DNA of 64,000 nucleotides, taken from Nitrospirales bacterium LBB_01. GTDB taxonomy: Bacteria; Nitrospirota; Thermodesulfovibrionia; Thermodesulfovibrionales; Magnetobacteriaceae. The position numbers and the translations under genes are program-made. Every line of letters begins with the position of its first letter. The stretch's first letter is position 1. Shown here one piece after another: positions 44,194 through 53,348 of the stretch. Location: assembly GCA_004376055.2 (NCBI GenBank), contig CP049016.1:1364001-1428000 (forward strand), read 5' to 3'. Under the pieces are notes generated by a model. The model was not told the DNA's origin. It did not search any database and saw only the letters and a list, made by a program, of their open reading frames with translations.

Positions 44194-45965
44194 TGACAGA
44201 AGCAGCTGTGTGTTCATTCAGAGACTTTCTGCTAACTGAGGGTATTGTTGATACTGATGCTTTGGATAATTACCAAAGCGAGGCGCTAAAAAAGGGCGTA
44301 ACGTTGTTTAAACTTGTTGTAGAGAAAGAGGCGCTGCACCAAAATGTTGAAGGCTTTTTAATTAAGATATCTGAATGTCTTGGCTGCAAATATTTTTCCC
44401 TGAAAGACGATTTAAGAGCCAAGATGGAAATCCCTGAAAATGCCTCCAAATCTTTGTTTATCTGCACGGAGGTTGTGCCGCTTAAGCAGTTTCACAAAAT
44501 CGGAAACGCTAAAAGAGTTCTTGAAGTTGCAGTAAAAGACCCATTTAATATTCAGATACGAGACCTTATAAGTCAATCACTGCCGGAGTTTGAAATCAAC
44601 TGGCACATAGCGCATCCGATTGTAGTTGACTATGCCGTAAAATTTCTGAAATCACTGCGTCCTGATATGGGTCAAAAGGACATAATAGCGGTGGATTTTA
44701 ACTCTAATAAGGCTGCAGCGCTTCAACTTCACGTGGAGCAGGCCTCGGTTCCTGATATGATTAACTGGTTTTTGTTTAGAGCGCACGAAATCCGTGCTTC
44801 TGATATTCACATAGAGCCCGGAGAGAGTATTTTAATTATTCGTCTGAGAGTTGACGGCGTTCTGATAGAGGAGTCCTCGATGCCTATGGAACTTCACCCG
44901 GAGCTAACCTCTCGTATAAAAATTCTATCAGAGATGAACCTTGCCGAAAAAAGACTGCCTCAAGACGGCAGATTTGAAGTACGAGTGCGAGAGGACAACA
45001 TAGACCTCAGAGTTTCCACTTTTCCAACCGTGTATGGGGAAAAGGTGGTGATGAGACTGCTTAACAAAGACGCTCTTCAACCCTCATTGGAAAGTATCGG
45101 GTTTGGAGGCGTTGACCTTGAGCGTTTTAAACGAGCGCTGAAAAACCCGTTTGGTATGATAATTATATCAGGGCCAACAGGAAGCGGCAAAACCACTACA
45201 CTATACTCTGCCCTTAACACGCTTCCTCTTGCCGACGTAAACGTTGTAACCGTAGAAGACCCGGTTGAATATAGACTGAATGGCGTTCATCAGTTGCAGG
45301 TTAAGGAAAAAATCGGGCTTACATTTGCATCAGCTCTTAGAACCATATTGCGGCAAGACCCGGACGTAATCCTGGTTGGTGAGACGCGCGACTCTGAAAC
45401 CGCAGCCATTTCAGTTAGAGCGGCGCTTACCGGTCATGTTGTGCTAACCACGTTGCACACAAACGATTCCATTGGCGTTGTGACAAGGCTGCTTGATATG
45501 GGAATTGAGCCGTATCTTCTTGCCTCGGCACTGTCTATGGCAATGAGCCAGCGCCTTGTGCGCATGATTTGCTGGGATTGTCAGGAAACAATCAGCGGAG
45601 TTGAAGTCTTAGAGAGGCTCTTTGCCGGAGGCGTCACCGAAGAGCGCCTGAAAGAGCTAAACATAAGGGTCAACACGGAGTCATTTTATGAATGGGGTAG
45701 GGGGACGGATTGCAAAAAGTGCCGCAACACCGGCTATTACGGCAGACATGCCGTCCATGAGCTTTTCGAGGTGGATACACAAATGAAAAAAGTAATAGCA
45801 GAGGCGTCTTCTAAAGATGGAAAGGTATCTTTTAATGAGGTAAAGCTTAGGCAGCTTGCTAAAGAACAAGTGATGAAAACTATGATGGAACACGGGATGC
45901 AGCTTATAGAGGAGCGCACGACAACGTTTGAAGAGTTGATACGCGTGCTTGGGGAGCACCAGTAG
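44193..45965 (+). CDS. Type IV pilus/type II secretion assembly ATPase (PilB/GspE)
   Basis: 590 residues. N-terminal MshEN-like domains (about 1-170), then the secretion ATPase core with Walker A GPTGSGKTTTLYSAL, Asp box, Walker B DPDVILVGETRD, and the His box. The zinc-binding tetracysteine (ICWDCQ ... CKKCRNTGYYG) is present, as in PilB and GspE. Its start overlaps the kinase stop (TAATG), so the kinase and motor are made together and phosphoregulation is plausible. It powers addition of pilin subunits from the cytoplasmic face. No PilT retraction ATPase lies in the operon. Confidence 0.94.
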   Translation: MTEAAVCSFRDFLLTEGIVDTDALDNYQSEALKKGVTLFKLVVEKEALHQNVEGFLIKISECLGCKYFSLKDDLRAKMEIPENASKSLFICTEVVPLKQFHKIGNAKRVLEVAVKDPFNIQIRDLISQSLPEFEINWHIAHPIVVDYAVKFLKSLRPDMGQKDIIAVDFNSNKAAALQLHVEQASVPDMINWFLFRAHEIRASDIHIEPGESILIIRLRVDGVLIEESSMPMELHPELTSRIKILSEMNLAEKRLPQDGRFEVRVREDNIDLRVSTFPTVYGEKVVMRLLNKDALQPSLESIGFGGVDLERFKRALKNPFGMIIISGPTGSGKTTTLYSALNTLPLADVNVVTVEDPVEYRLNGVHQLQVKEKIGLTFASALRTILRQDPDVILVGETRDSETAAISVRAALTGHVVLTTLHTNDSIGVVTRLLDMGIEPYLLASALSMAMSQRLVRMICWDCQETISGVEVLERLFAGGVTEERLKELNIRVNTESFYEWGRGTDCKKCRNTGYYGRHAVHELFEVDTQMKKVIAEASSKDGKVSFNEVKLRQLAKEQVMKTMMEHGMQLIEERTTTFEELIRVLGEHQ

Positions 45966-45966
45966 A

Positions 45967-47028
45967 ATGGCGCTTGGGATAGGAAGGGTCAACAGCGGAA
46001 ATCTTGTGCTCTTTACCGAGCAGCTTGCCGCTATGATTTCGGCTCAGCTGCCGCTTTTTCAGGTTTTGGTTAATTTAGCAACTGAGACATTGGACAAAAC
46101 CCTCAAAAAAGTCCTCAATGAGGCCGTTAGCAGGCTTGAGTACGGGCAGGACTTTGCAGAGGTTCTTGAAGACTACCCTGAGACGTTTGATGCTATATAC
46201 GTAAGCATGGTTAAAGCCGGTATGAACTCCGGCAAACTTGATTCCACGCTTGAACACCTTGCAAAGTACATTAAACAAGTCCATGAGACAAAGGGAAAGG
46301 TGCTTGCCTCCCTGTCATATCCGCTCTTTTTAATTGGGGCGCTTGTTGTCCTCATTTTTGTAATGACAAAGTTTATACTGCCTAATTTTAAGAAAATGTA
46401 CGAAGACTTTGGTGGTAAATTGCCCCATGCTACACAGGTACTTTTAAAGATTATCGCCTTTTTTGAAAAATGGGGTATCTTAATATTTTTTGTCGTACTG
46501 TCCTGTTATGGAGTTTGGTTTTTGTATGTAAATACTGTACAGGGCAGGATTAATTGGGATAGATTCAAACTTGATATGCCGATAATAGGGAGTTTGTCTT
46601 TCAGGGTGGTTCTGTCTCAATTGCTTCACACAATGGCAGTGCTTATGAAAAGTGAAGTCCCCATAGTCACGACTTTAACAATAGCTGCGGCGGCATCCGG
46701 CAACAAGTACGTAGAGGAACTGATTTTACAGGCTTCAGAAGAGGTCAATCGCGGCAGGAGCCTTGCCGAGGCATTCAGTAACTGCAATATTTTCCCGGGC
46801 ATAGTGATACAGATGATTTCATCCGGCGAGGAGGGAGGCACACTTGAAAGGCTTTTGGCGTCGGCTGCCAATTACTATGACAAACAGGTTGAAATCAGAC
46901 TTAGAACGATAGTTTCTCTGATTAATCCGGCGCTTACGGTAATCATAGGGCTGGCAATAGCCGGTATTATGGTAGCTCTGTTTTCACCTGTGTTTGGTAT
47001 AGCAAACCTGACAAATCGTGGTGGTTAA
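45967..47028 (+). CDS. Inner-membrane platform protein (PilC/GspF)
   Basis: 353 residues from ATG 45967, one base after the pilB stop; in-frame TTG 45949 is upstream of GGGGAG and less likely. Two tandem T2SSF domains are visible (FTEQLAAMISAQLPLFQVL, VVLSQLLHTMAVLMKSEVPI), with helices at VGALVVLIFVMTKFILPNF, ILIFFVVLSCYGVWFL and PALTVIIGLAIAGIMVALF. It anchors the ATPase to the membrane and directs pilin into the pilus or pseudopilus. Slightly shorter than the usual 400 residues because the N-terminal extension is absent. Confidence 0.93.
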   Translation: MALGIGRVNSGNLVLFTEQLAAMISAQLPLFQVLVNLATETLDKTLKKVLNEAVSRLEYGQDFAEVLEDYPETFDAIYVSMVKAGMNSGKLDSTLEHLAKYIKQVHETKGKVLASLSYPLFLIGALVVLIFVMTKFILPNFKKMYEDFGGKLPHATQVLLKIIAFFEKWGILIFFVVLSCYGVWFLYVNTVQGRINWDRFKLDMPIIGSLSFRVVLSQLLHTMAVLMKSEVPIVTTLTIAAAASGNKYVEELILQASEEVNRGRSLAEAFSNCNIFPGIVIQMISSGEEGGTLERLLASAANYYDKQVEIRLRTIVSLINPALTVIIGLAIAGIMVALFSPVFGIANLTNRGG

Positions 47029-47057
47029 TAAATATAACAAAAAAGGGAGGAGTAAAA

Positions 47058-47597
47058 ATGAGTACGAAAACGATGGGTAAGAAAGGTTTTACGTTGGTAG
47101 AAATGATGGTCGTGGTTGCCATAATAGGAATATTAGCGGCAATCGGGGTGCCACAATATTTGCGAATAGTTGCTGATTCAAAAGCGAGCGAAGCAGTGCA
47201 ATATGCTGGACGTCTTGCACAGGGTCTGAATGCGTGGAAAGATATTCACCAGCAATATCCAAAAGAGGGTGGCACTGTGATGACTGAGACTATTCTCTCA
47301 GAATATCTGCCTCAGATCGATATGTCGGGTTCTCAGCATTTCACTTACACAGCAGTTGTCACCGGTAGTTCCACCGTTGATCCGAGTACGGCTAATTTGT
47401 GTATTGCTGCCAAATCAAATATCACAGGCTACACAGTTGGATGTGTTTATTATATTCAATCAGTAAACGCTGCTGATGCTGATAAAATGGATGATGAACA
47501 TTTCTTTAGAAAGGAATTTGTAACTAAAGGAAAAATAACATTACAGAGTCAAATAAAAAATACGCCTGATGCATGCACCGGTATTACATGTAATTAA
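47058..47597 (+). CDS. Major pilin/pseudopilin (PilA/GspG-like)
   Basis: 179 residues. Basic leader KTMGKKG then FTLVEMMVVVAIIGILAAIGV, the canonical prepilin site with Glu5. The C-terminal domain has Cys residues (e.g. NLCIAAKS, GCVYY, and a DACTGITCN tail) and no obvious GspG calcium-loop sequence. A strong AGGGAGGAG site suggests high expression. It is followed by copy B of the palindromic element, which may attenuate transcription so that this pilin exceeds the downstream products. It could be the main pilus subunit or a T2SS pseudopilin. Confidence 0.9.
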   Translation: MSTKTMGKKGFTLVEMMVVVAIIGILAAIGVPQYLRIVADSKASEAVQYAGRLAQGLNAWKDIHQQYPKEGGTVMTETILSEYLPQIDMSGSQHFTYTAVVTGSSTVDPSTANLCIAAKSNITGYTVGCVYYIQSVNAADADKMDDEHFFRKEFVTKGKITLQSQIKNTPDACTGITCN

Positions 47598-47604
47598 TGC
47601 TAAA

Positions 47605-47794
47605 TGCTTATATACTTAACTCAGGTACATAGTTTTATGTCTGCTAAAGATACATTAAAAAGGACTGGATTCCAGCTCGGAGGCTGGAATGACAAAGGAG
47701 AGTACTCTTTTTTTTTCTATTATTCTCTTTTTTCTTGTCATTCCTGCGGAGGCAGGAATCCAGTTTTTTACTAACGGAGTTAACGGCATAGGCA
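47605..47794. repeat. Palindromic intergenic element, copy B (complete, inside pilus operon)
   Basis: Left end TGCTTATATACTTAACTC (47605-47622) and right end GAGTTAACGGCATAGGCA (47777-47794) are imperfect inverted repeats. The core runs ACTGGATTCC (47664) to GGAATCCAGT (47755-47764). It lies between the pilin and minor-pilin genes; no clear target duplication. Confidence 0.82.
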
Positions 47795-47804
47795 ATAAAA
47801 ATAT

Positions 47805-48341
47805 ATGAAAATGAAGTATTTAAAATTAAATGACAGATTCTCCACCAACACTGGCTTTGCTGTTTACTCGGTGGTGGTTGTGACGATTTTGGTGATGCTG
47901 ATTTTTAGCGGTTTAATCAGTCACGGCTATAACGTGGAGACCGAGAGTGTCCAGCAGTCGCTCTACAGGATGCAGGCTTACTGGGCAATGGTGGGCAGCC
48001 TTGAGTACTCTCTTGCCCGATGCCGTAAGGATAAGGACATGGAATTTACAATCGATTCCTGTAACAGAGCGTCTGCGTTCCTTAATCTGTCAGTGGCATA
48101 CAGCAGCGAGATTGCCTCCACGTGGCAGTATGACGGCTCAGGCGCAAATCTAACCTATAATCCTATTGTGACCCTTGCAAGCGCTACCAGAACAGGAGAG
48201 GTTGTCACAGTAAAATATACAAACACATCGGCAGGTAACAGCCAAACTCAGGCTCTGACATTTCCTCCGTTAAGTGTCGGCGTTGCGATTGATAATTCAA
48301 CCGGCTGGAACTTAGTGGTTACATCGTGGGAGAGAAAATAG
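47805..48341 (+). CDS. Minor pilin-like membrane protein (GspK/PilX-like)
   Basis: 178 residues. After a basic leader a possible prepilin site appears as NTG then FAVYSVVVVTILVMLIFSGL. Glu5 is missing, as in GspK-type tip pseudopilins, which fits a tip-like subunit. The body is soluble and rich in Ser/Thr. It begins ten bases after copy B of the palindromic element with no good ribosome-binding site visible, and its stop overlaps the next gene by one base (TAGTG). Identification rests mainly on context. Confidence 0.68.
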   Translation: MKMKYLKLNDRFSTNTGFAVYSVVVVTILVMLIFSGLISHGYNVETESVQQSLYRMQAYWAMVGSLEYSLARCRKDKDMEFTIDSCNRASAFLNLSVAYSSEIASTWQYDGSGANLTYNPIVTLASATRTGEVVTVKYTNTSAGNSQTQALTFPPLSVGVAIDNSTGWNLVVTSWERK

Positions 48342-50215
48342 TGGAAAACGTCTTTAGCAGCTTTAAAACAAAGTTTTTTGGAAACACTGAAGATGAGACA
48401 AATCAGGATGTAAGTGAAGAGCCGATAACTCTGAGTATTTATATTGGCGGGGCTTCATATCAGGTAGTCAAAACCGGCGCTGACATTATAGAACCACCTG
48501 AGAGCGCCTCAAGTTATGATCTCAGCGGTGATTTACCAAAAGATGTGCTGAGAAAGCTGAGTCCCGATAAAAGTAACATAAAAATAAGATATGTCTTTAG
48601 CCGTCCTGAGGTGTATTTCAAAGTTTTTACGCCAAAGAGCAGACCGCTTAAAAAGGAGCAGGCAAAGGGGTTTTTCTCATTTATTCCGCCTCCAACCTCA
48701 ATAGATTCTAAGCCTCTGTGGGAGGAGGTCAGAGAACAAGATGATTTCCACACAATAGTAGCCATGCCGGTTGAGCCGCTTAGGAAAATGCTTGAGAGCA
48801 TGAGCGACAAGGCGCTCACTGTGGAATCTATGGTACCGTTGTCGTTTTCAGCGCTGTTGGCGTTTAAGTCCGGGGTTATGGGAGATGGCCCAGCTTGTAT
48901 CGTCTATCCTGACTATAATTGTACAACCGTTGCCATAGGCTCAATAAACGGCCCCTTTATCATACGCTCCTTTTTACCGGGTTGGGAAAGTGTTGTTAAT
49001 GGGCTAATAGAGTATGGAATTGCAAAAGATGAGGCAATCAATGCGGTTTTAACCAAGCGAGAATTTTTTGAAAGCTCGGCTTACACAGATATTGTTGCAC
49101 CATACAAGACACAAGTCAAAAAAGGGATAGACGACACCCGCACGTTTTATAACGATCAACTGGGCGGCAAGTGCCCTGAGAGTTATCTGCTTTGCGGGTA
49201 TGAAAAACCGATGGCGCTGCTAAAAGCTGACTCCGTAACATTTGATCCGCTTGCTCTGATTGCCAAAGAAACCGCCGCAACGCTGCCAAATCTCCTAAGC
49301 GGCACCGATGAGGCGATATTTAAAAAAGGTACGGTTGTCTTTGGGTTTGATTCCGAGACAAACACGTTTAAAGAAATGGCAGAGCCGGAGAGACGAGCTG
49401 CTAAACCCTCTAGACACAGAGTAAAAAAACCTAAAGAAAAAAAGGCAGTCACATTTGCCTCATTAATTGAAAAGTTTAGAAATATGACAAAAAATACAGG
49501 ATCCTTCGGTAAACTGTTTAAAGACTTAATTAAAGCAAAAGGCGCTAAGGGTGCATCGGCGGTAAAACTCAGCGGCGCTGATGTTATTAATACGATTTCC
49601 AAAGGGTTATCACTTATTCTGATTTTGTTTTTTGTTTATGGTACGTATAAATATTTTACACTTGGCTCTCAATATCGCAAAGAGATTCAAAGCTATGAGT
49701 CGCTGCACGAGGATATCGATAAACTGACCCATGCAATTGAACAAAACAAAGGCTCTGTCAAACACTTCTGGACTCAAAAGGTACTCGCTATAGCAAAAAA
49801 TCTGGATTTGTCACTGTGGGTTATGGACATCACGGTGGATGAGTCCGGCAAGAAACAACAAAAGGGCAACCCCGCACCCGGAGGCGCTCTTGTGAAAAGG
49901 ATATTAACCATAGAAGGCGCAGCTCTGCCCTCAATTGACGGTCACCTTAAGGATGTCGCTAATTTTATGGAAAAGCTGGATAACGACACAACATTTATGG
50001 TTGGCATATCCAAGATTGATTTTAAGGGGCTGTCGCTTGAAAAATCCGATGATAAGGTTGTCCACTTTACGATAGATGCTATTTATGAGGGTGGTGTGCC
50101 TAAACCCAGAGAAAAAGACAACTCTAAACCTGACATGCCCTCCCTGCCTGAGACTATACAGAAAACTCAGGAGCATAACAAACAGGCTGAGGAAGTTTTG
50201 GAAAAGAAATTTTAA
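48341..50215 (+). CDS. PilM-PilN fusion / GspL-like assembly protein
   Basis: About 624 residues from GTG 48341 (GGGAGAG upstream; TAGTG overlap with the previous stop; an in-frame GTG lies at 48326). The N-terminal about 400 residues are actin-like (GPACIVYPDYNCTTVAIGS, GPFIIRSFLPGWESVV, YLLCGYEKPM), like cytoplasmic PilM/GspL. A single transmembrane helix (LSLILILFFVYGTYKYF, about 430) is followed by a coiled coil and a PilN/GspL ferredoxin-like periplasmic domain. Fusing PilM and PilN gives the GspL topology. It connects the cytoplasmic ATPase to periplasmic PilO. Confidence 0.82.
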   Translation: MENVFSSFKTKFFGNTEDETNQDVSEEPITLSIYIGGASYQVVKTGADIIEPPESASSYDLSGDLPKDVLRKLSPDKSNIKIRYVFSRPEVYFKVFTPKSRPLKKEQAKGFFSFIPPPTSIDSKPLWEEVREQDDFHTIVAMPVEPLRKMLESMSDKALTVESMVPLSFSALLAFKSGVMGDGPACIVYPDYNCTTVAIGSINGPFIIRSFLPGWESVVNGLIEYGIAKDEAINAVLTKREFFESSAYTDIVAPYKTQVKKGIDDTRTFYNDQLGGKCPESYLLCGYEKPMALLKADSVTFDPLALIAKETAATLPNLLSGTDEAIFKKGTVVFGFDSETNTFKEMAEPERRAAKPSRHRVKKPKEKKAVTFASLIEKFRNMTKNTGSFGKLFKDLIKAKGAKGASAVKLSGADVINTISKGLSLILILFFVYGTYKYFTLGSQYRKEIQSYESLHEDIDKLTHAIEQNKGSVKHFWTQKVLAIAKNLDLSLWVMDITVDESGKKQQKGNPAPGGALVKRILTIEGAALPSIDGHLKDVANFMEKLDNDTTFMVGISKIDFKGLSLEKSDDKVVHFTIDAIYEGGVPKPREKDNSKPDMPSLPETIQKTQEHNKQAEEVLEKKF

Positions 50216-50273
50216 TGATAATGAAGTCAACTGAAATCAAGAGTTCTCTTCCTTTAGGGATACAAAGAAGGGG

Positions 50274-50369
50274 ACTGGATTCCCGCTCGGGGGCGGGAAT
50301 GACAAAAGACTGGAGTTCTTTTTTTGCGTTTCTTTTCTCTTGTCATTCCTGCGAAGGCAGGAATCCAGT
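50274..50369. repeat. Palindromic intergenic element, copy C (core only, inside pilus operon)
   Basis: ACTGGATTCC (50274-50283) to GGAATCCAGT (50360-50369) with two inner hairpins (cccgctcgggggcggg; cctgcgaaggcagg). The outer arms are degraded. It lies between the PilMN-like and PilO-like genes. Confidence 0.8.
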
Positions 50370-50426
50370 TTTTTGTTGGAGGAGTAAATAATGGCAATAA
50401 GATATTTTAAATGAAAGAGGTATGAG

Positions 50427-51254
50427 ATGGAATCAATAAACTATAGAAAGATTTTTGCGGTGCCGGCGTGGCTTATGGTTTTAATTATTGCGGGTTCTTT
50501 GTTTTTTTATTATCCGCTTAAGCGCGATATGCTTGAGCTATCTAAATTAAACGATGCGATGAGGAAACGTCATGAAGAGGTAAAGCAGATAAACATTGAA
50601 TATCTGAAAAAAACGTCCAATCCGCTATCTGGAAAGCGCCCATTCATTAAGTCAATGGAGGGATTTTTAAGAAAATTAAACGATGTCGGGAAAAACTCTA
50701 ACGTGCTGATTAATTCGGTTGAACCGGAAAGCGCTAAGGAACTTCAGTTTAACCTAAAAATTACGGCAGACTATTTTTCGTTTCTTAGATTTATAAGCAG
50801 GCTTGAGGCACTGAGTATGGATATAAGCAACCTTGGCATTCACCAGTACGACAGCACAGGGGCACTGCCGCGCCATGCCATATCGTTTACCGTTACACCG
50901 CTTTCAGGCGGTCAGGAGCTGCCTGAGGCTCAAGCAATTGCATTAACACAGTCATCAGATAACACAAAATTCAGAAATCCGTTTCTACGCTCTGTTGAAG
51001 CGGAAAAAATTCTTAAGTATAAGCAGGTTATAGATTTAACATGGATACACAAACTCACCTCCATTGGATTTTCTGGTGGCAAAAAAGAAGCTACAATTGA
51101 TGACAGGGTGGTAACGGCCGGAGATAATTTCCCCTCTGAAAGTAAAAGAAAAGTTGAATCAATCGGCGTTGACAGAGTGTATCTGTCAGAGCAGACGGAT
51201 GTCGGCAAAATTGACTACATCATAAAGTTTCGTAAGGCAAAGAAAAATGAATAA
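50427..51254 (+). CDS. PilO-like (GspM-like) assembly protein with PilP-like C-terminus
   Basis: 275 residues. One N-terminal membrane helix (WLMVLIIAGSLFFYYPL), a coiled coil, then a ferredoxin-like periplasmic domain (LQFNLKITADYFSFLRFISRLEAL) as in PilO/GspM. The last about 75 residues (KLTSIGFSGGKKEATIDDRVVTAGD ... VDRVYLSEQ) resemble the beta-domain of PilP/GspC that contacts the secretin, suggesting a PilO-PilP merger. It has a GAGGT site and follows the PilMN-like gene, which it should bind. The gene is bracketed by repeat copies C and D. Confidence 0.75.
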   Translation: MESINYRKIFAVPAWLMVLIIAGSLFFYYPLKRDMLELSKLNDAMRKRHEEVKQINIEYLKKTSNPLSGKRPFIKSMEGFLRKLNDVGKNSNVLINSVEPESAKELQFNLKITADYFSFLRFISRLEALSMDISNLGIHQYDSTGALPRHAISFTVTPLSGGQELPEAQAIALTQSSDNTKFRNPFLRSVEAEKILKYKQVIDLTWIHKLTSIGFSGGKKEATIDDRVVTAGDNFPSESKRKVESIGVDRVYLSEQTDVGKIDYIIKFRKAKKNE

Positions 51255-51260
51255 AAAAAA

Positions 51261-51398
51261 TGCTTATGAATTTAACTACTGTGGTTGGTTTTTGTGTTTA
51301 AGGATATAGGGCTAAGAACTGGATTCCCGCTCGGAGGCGGGAATGACAGAGGAGGGGATTTTCTTTTTCTGTCATTCCTGCGAAAGCAGGAATCCAGT
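51261..51398. repeat. Palindromic intergenic element, copy D (inside pilus operon)
   Basis: Left arm TGCTTATGAATTTAACT (51261), core ACTGGATTCC (51318) to GGAATCCAGT (51389-51398); right arm lost. It lies between the PilO-like and secretin genes. Confidence 0.8.
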
Positions 51399-51457
51399 CT
51401 TTTATTATTGGACTTTACTATAAGGCATTTGGCAGAGTTTGGAGGAATAAAGATAAG

Positions 51458-53341
51458 ATGAGAAAGTTAGCGGCAGCAACACTTCTTGCAGTGTTTTTTA
51501 TGGGTTGGTTTTGTACGCCCGTGTGTGCAGAGGAGCTTAAGTGGAAAGATGAGCTATTTACCCGCGACATACACGGAGAAGATATTAAGACCACCTTAAG
51601 GAGTATCGCAAAGGCAAACAACACAGAGATAATCTTTAAGGGAAACATCAAGGGAGAGGTTAATAAGAAATTTGAAAATATGACGCTTGAGGGCACATTT
51701 AAAATGCTACTTGATGAATACGGGCTTGATTACAGTTACAGTCCTCAGAGCAAGTATATGACTGTGACTTTGAAAACTGAAAAGCAAAGCATAGTGTTTT
51801 ATCGCATGAAGTATGAAAACCCGCAAAATGTAAAAACTGTTTTACAAAAATTTAAAGCATGGGCTCAGGGGTTTGAAATCCATATGGAGACAAACTCGCT
51901 TTTTCTAAAGGGCAGTCAATCAGAAATAGACTCCGCTCTGTTGATTGTCAAAGAGCTGGATAAGGCCACTGAGGAGGAGTTGAAAAATAAACTTCTGAAA
52001 AAATCCATAGAAATGCTAACCTCCGAAGTAAAATATGAGGTAATTCCTCTCCTATATGCTTCAGTTGGGCCAACTACCTATAGGTATGCTAATGAGACAG
52101 TGTCAGTACCGGGAGTGGATGAGACCATAAAGGAAATCCTTGGCTACAGCAAAGATAAGGAAAAAGCTCAAACGCTTCAGTCAATGCAGCAGGGACTTTT
52201 GCCACAAACTCTAATTGGTATAGACAAGACATCGCAAACCTCGTCTGATGATTCTCTTAAGTCCTCTTACAGCATTAATTCAGGCTTAGATAAGCCCCCT
52301 TTAATATCCATTGATAAGAGAACCAACTCAGTAGTAGTAAGAGGACGTGACGACCAGATAGCTAAAGTAAAAGAGCTGCTTAAGCAACTGGACAAGCCGA
52401 TTCCTATGGTAGAGCTTGAGATAATGATTCTGTCGGCAAAGGAAGATTTTTCACGCAGTCTTGGCATGAGCTGGGAACATCTGCTTGGAGGCGGTAATAA
52501 TATTGCAACAAGAGCTGGAACTCTCTCCAGTGATACCTCTGTTGCCACAGGCTCATCATCCTCAAAAACATCCTCATCCGGCTCCACCACGGTTGACTCA
52601 ATCGCACCCGCAATAAGCTTTATATATAGTGACGCTAAAACCACTATCTCAAGTCTGATATCTGCCGTTGAATCCAAAGACCTTGGGAAAGTTCTTGCCG
52701 CTCCACGACTGATTACACTGGATAACAGAGAGGCGACAATTAAAATAGGACTTGACCATAACGTTAAAGTCTATACGCAAAACACATCGTCTGTAACGAC
52801 AATCCCAACCGGAATATCTTTTAGAGTGACTCCTCACGTCATTAATCCAGCTGACAACGTTACGCATAAACAGGTACTTTTAAACATCTTTGCAGAAAAA
52901 AGCGGAGCAGCTTCAACGGCGGTTGACGGTATTTCAGACACCGACAAAAGTGAAATCAATACACAAATCATCGTGCCGCAAGACAGCACTGTGGTTATCG
53001 GAGGGTTGTTTAAAACCGAGGAGGGTTATAACGATGAGGGCGTACCAATTTTAAAAGACATCCCCATCATAGGCGCTCTGTTTAAAAAAGACAGTAAGTC
53101 CAATAACAAAACTGAAACCGTGTTTTTTATAACTCCAAGAATCATAGATGTAGTCGGACTGGATGCTGTGCGGATACTTGAAAAGTCAGCAAAAGATAGG
53201 GATGAAAAAGCGCTTCACAAGGTAATAGATGAAAAATATAACGCACCAAAAACAGAAACTAAGAAGGAAAAAGATTCAGGGAAAACATTTGAGATTGTCA
53301 CAGATAATTTGCCCTTTGACGGCAGTGTACTGGACAGATGA
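51458..53341 (+). CDS. Outer-membrane secretin (PilQ/GspD)
   Basis: 627 residues. Signal peptide (about 1-25, ending PVCAEE), an STN/N0-like domain (ELFTRDIHGEDIKTTLRSIA), N1-type repeats, a short-loop region with RTNSVVVRGRDDQIAKVKELL, and the C-terminal secretin barrel (VESKDLGKVLAAPRLITLDN ... VPQDSTVVIGGLFKTEE ... VFFITPRIID). It has a Ser/Thr-rich insertion (SSSSKTSSSGSTTVDS) in the gate region. It forms the outer-membrane channel for the pilus or secreted protein. No dedicated pilotin is adjacent, though the divergent lipoproteins are candidates. Confidence 0.93.
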   Translation: MRKLAAATLLAVFFMGWFCTPVCAEELKWKDELFTRDIHGEDIKTTLRSIAKANNTEIIFKGNIKGEVNKKFENMTLEGTFKMLLDEYGLDYSYSPQSKYMTVTLKTEKQSIVFYRMKYENPQNVKTVLQKFKAWAQGFEIHMETNSLFLKGSQSEIDSALLIVKELDKATEEELKNKLLKKSIEMLTSEVKYEVIPLLYASVGPTTYRYANETVSVPGVDETIKEILGYSKDKEKAQTLQSMQQGLLPQTLIGIDKTSQTSSDDSLKSSYSINSGLDKPPLISIDKRTNSVVVRGRDDQIAKVKELLKQLDKPIPMVELEIMILSAKEDFSRSLGMSWEHLLGGGNNIATRAGTLSSDTSVATGSSSSKTSSSGSTTVDSIAPAISFIYSDAKTTISSLISAVESKDLGKVLAAPRLITLDNREATIKIGLDHNVKVYTQNTSSVTTIPTGISFRVTPHVINPADNVTHKQVLLNIFAEKSGAASTAVDGISDTDKSEINTQIIVPQDSTVVIGGLFKTEEGYNDEGVPILKDIPIIGALFKKDSKSNNKTETVFFITPRIIDVVGLDAVRILEKSAKDRDEKALHKVIDEKYNAPKTETKKEKDSGKTFEIVTDNLPFDGSVLDR

Positions 53342-53348
53342 GTAAATT

